Assembly: GCF_003946405.1 (NCBI RefSeq)
Contig: NZ_RHOG01000025.1
Coordinates: 1-40,634 of the forward strand
Length of the DNA stretch: 40,634 bases
Direction of reading: 5' to 3'
Origin: Lacticaseibacillus yichunensis
GTDB lineage: Bacteria > Bacillota > Bacilli > Lactobacillales > Lactobacillaceae
The position numbers were made by a program, and so were the translations under genes. Positions within the stretch are counted from its first letter, which is position 1; the number at the start of each line of letters is the position of its first letter. Below are positions 39,265-40,634 of the stretch, one piece after another. The notes beneath the pieces were generated by a model that was not told where the DNA came from, did no database searches, and was given only the letters and a program-made list of their open reading frames with translations.

Positions 39265-40634
39265 TTAGGCGTTCTTTTCGTCCTTGCGACGCTTGATGTA
39301 AATCATCGAGCCAGAGCCAACGATCAGCACAGACGCGGTGACAAGGATCAACAGACGGGCATCGGAACCGGTCATAGGCAGGTTTGGAAGCAGGTTGTCG
39401 CTATCCTTGACAGTCGCATCGAGGGTGGTATCGGCTTGCGCGGTGACTTCATGAATAGTCCCGTCAACGTTGTAGCCGGCTGGTGCGTCGGTTTCAACCA
39501 GGTAGTACTTCTGGGTCTTGGTCGTTGGATCAACAACCAAGCCATTAAATTCAGCTTTACCATCTTCGCCAGTGGTGACAGAGATAGCATTACCATCGTT
39601 ATCTGTGATCCAGTTGCCATCCTTGGCATCCTGTTCGGTCGCCGCAAGCTTGAAGGTTGCGTTTGCCAGTGGTGTTGCTGCGGATGAATCATCCGTCTTC
39701 AGGACATCAACATTCCCATAAACGATCTGTGGGTTATCACCAGGGTCGTCAGGATCTGGGGTGTTAGGATCATCAGGGTCTGGATCGATCGGGTCACCAG
39801 GGGTGGTCGTTTCGTGCTTCGGATCGCCGCCAGTGGAAGGCGTGTAGTACGAGTCAAATGTATTGACAATAGACGACGTATCAGTGGTAACCGGGTTGAT
39901 CGTGGTGGTCAACTGAGCCACGATCGTTGAAGAACCGGCCGCCTTCTTCATCCCAGCTTGAGTCAGAGAGATCATAACGACATCGTAACCGCTGACTGCG
40001 GTGGAATGGGTGACGGTATAGTCATCGTCAACGGTCAAGGCAGTCTTAGTACCATCAGAAGCCAGGGCATTCACAACAACACTGCCGTCAACAAATGTCA
40101 GGGTACTACTATCGATAGGATCAGAGATCGTCAGATTCGTCGCATACACAGCATCCGAATCGTCATCCTTACTGCCGGCCGTGTAGATATCTGCAGGCGT
40201 ATTGACCTGCAAGTTCCAGGAAACTTCGGAACCAGGCTTTACAGACTCAACTTTGGTATCACTGCTGCCATTCGTCCCAGTCAAGGTCTTGTTTGGCAGG
40301 AGGTTGATATCTTTCGTATCATTCTTCGGATAAACATTGACGTCATAAGCCAGGCTCTGACTCGAAGTAGATGCATCGGTCACAGTAAGTGGCACGTGCA
40401 CGACGAAAGGATCAGATGGCGACTCAACAGCCGCTGATGCCACTTCGGTTACGAGATAGTAGCCATCTGCACTAGTCCCAGTGCCAAGAGTGGCACTGGT
40501 CAAGCCATCACCATCCGTCGCATCGGTCGTCAGCGGATCGCCAACCGTTGTATAAGTAGTCAGTACTGAACTAGGCTGCTGACTTTGACCGTTCAGTGAT
40601 GACTTTATAGTTAATTTGATATGTTTTGCCGGCT
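39265..40634 (-). CDS. LPxTG major pilin (SpaA/EbpC/FimA type), N-terminus beyond window
   Basis: 455 residues are visible and the frame runs off the right edge, so the signal peptide is missing; a TTG at 40503 is in frame but is not the true start. The pilin motif AYDVNVYPKND holds the Lys that joins subunits. An E-box is seen as YYLVETDAPAGY. A Pro/Asp-rich linker (DPDPDDPNTPDPDD) separates two Ig-like domains. The sorting signal LPMTG, a hydrophobic helix and KRRKDEKNA end the protein. Domain order fits a pilus backbone subunit that is polymerised by class C sortases, two of which follow. Confidence 0.93.
   Translation of the reverse strand, partial: PAKHIKLTIKSSLNGQSQQPSSVLTTYTTVGDPLTTDATDGDGLTSATLGTGTSADGYYLVTEVASAAVESPSDPFVVHVPLTVTDASTSSQSLAYDVNVYPKNDTKDINLLPNKTLTGTNGSSDTKVESVKPGSEVSWNLQVNTPADIYTAGSKDDDSDAVYATNLTISDPIDSSTLTFVDGSVVVNALASDGTKTALTVDDDYTVTHSTAVSGYDVVMISLTQAGMKKAAGSSTIVAQLTTTINPVTTDTSSIVNTFDSYYTPSTGGDPKHETTTPGDPIDPDPDDPNTPDPDDPGDNPQIVYGNVDVLKTDDSSAATPLANATFKLAATEQDAKDGNWITDNDGNAISVTTGEDGKAEFNGLVVDPTTKTQKYYLVETDAPAGYNVDGTIHEVTAQADTTLDATVKDSDNLLPNLPMTGSDARLLILVTASVLIVGSGSMIYIKRRKDEKNA

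Overview
The window looks like chromosomal DNA from a fairly GC-rich lactobacillus. The signs are gram-positive purine-rich ribosome binding sites, CcpA-type cre boxes, lipoprotein signal peptides, WxL and LPxTG surface proteins, DUF916 proteins, class C sortases and a water-forming-type NADH oxidase. A genus such as Schleiferilactobacillus or Lacticaseibacillus would fit, but this is an inference; there is no rRNA or marker gene here.

Positions 1-13,185 hold a partial unknown ORF and then a minus-strand sugar locus. In transcription order it reads GH3 beta-glucosidase, GH94 phosphorylase, two Lpl-type ABC permeases, a lipoprotein substrate-binding protein, a DUF624/YesL-like membrane protein, an acetylxylan-esterase-family hydrolase, an endonuclease/exonuclease/phosphatase-fold protein and a LacI regulator. 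GH3 + GH94 + binding protein + two permeases matches the known Listeria innocua lin1839-1843 sophorooligosaccharide (beta-1,2-glucan fragment) system, so I propose that substrate. Two promoters in this locus share one design: cre box near -35, 17-bp spacer, and a GAAACGTTTC operator just after -10.

Positions 13,143-24,948 hold a second minus-strand sugar locus. It has an RDD membrane protein, a small membrane protein, a GH65 phosphorylase, a binding protein, two permeases, a hairpin terminator, a second LacI regulator, a second GH65 phosphorylase, beta-phosphoglucomutase and a sucrose phosphorylase very like GtfA. Its two promoters carry a different, longer palindrome (GAAAACGTTTTC type). Neither ABC system encodes its own ATPase. 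The three phosphorylases here, like the GH94 enzyme upstream, release glucose-1-phosphate and so save ATP.

Positions 25,089-27,398 hold a divergent pair: a regulator with a cupin and two AraC-type DNA-binding domains, and an NAD-dependent epimerase-like oxidoreductase.

Positions 27,959-33,775 hold a plus-strand WxL (Csc-type) surface locus: a large L-type-lectin/WxL protein, two DUF916/DUF3324-type membrane-anchored proteins, a 51-residue single-pass membrane protein and a small WxL protein. Three of these five genes appear to use TTG starts.

Positions 34,031-35,987 hold a small unknown gene and an NADH oxidase (minus strand).

Positions 36,182-40,634 hold a pilus locus (minus strand): a major pilin cut by the right edge, two class C sortases whose genes overlap out of frame by 155 nt, and a third, class A-like sortase. 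It ends in three copies of a 19-bp repeat at exact 34-bp period, followed by a strong terminator.
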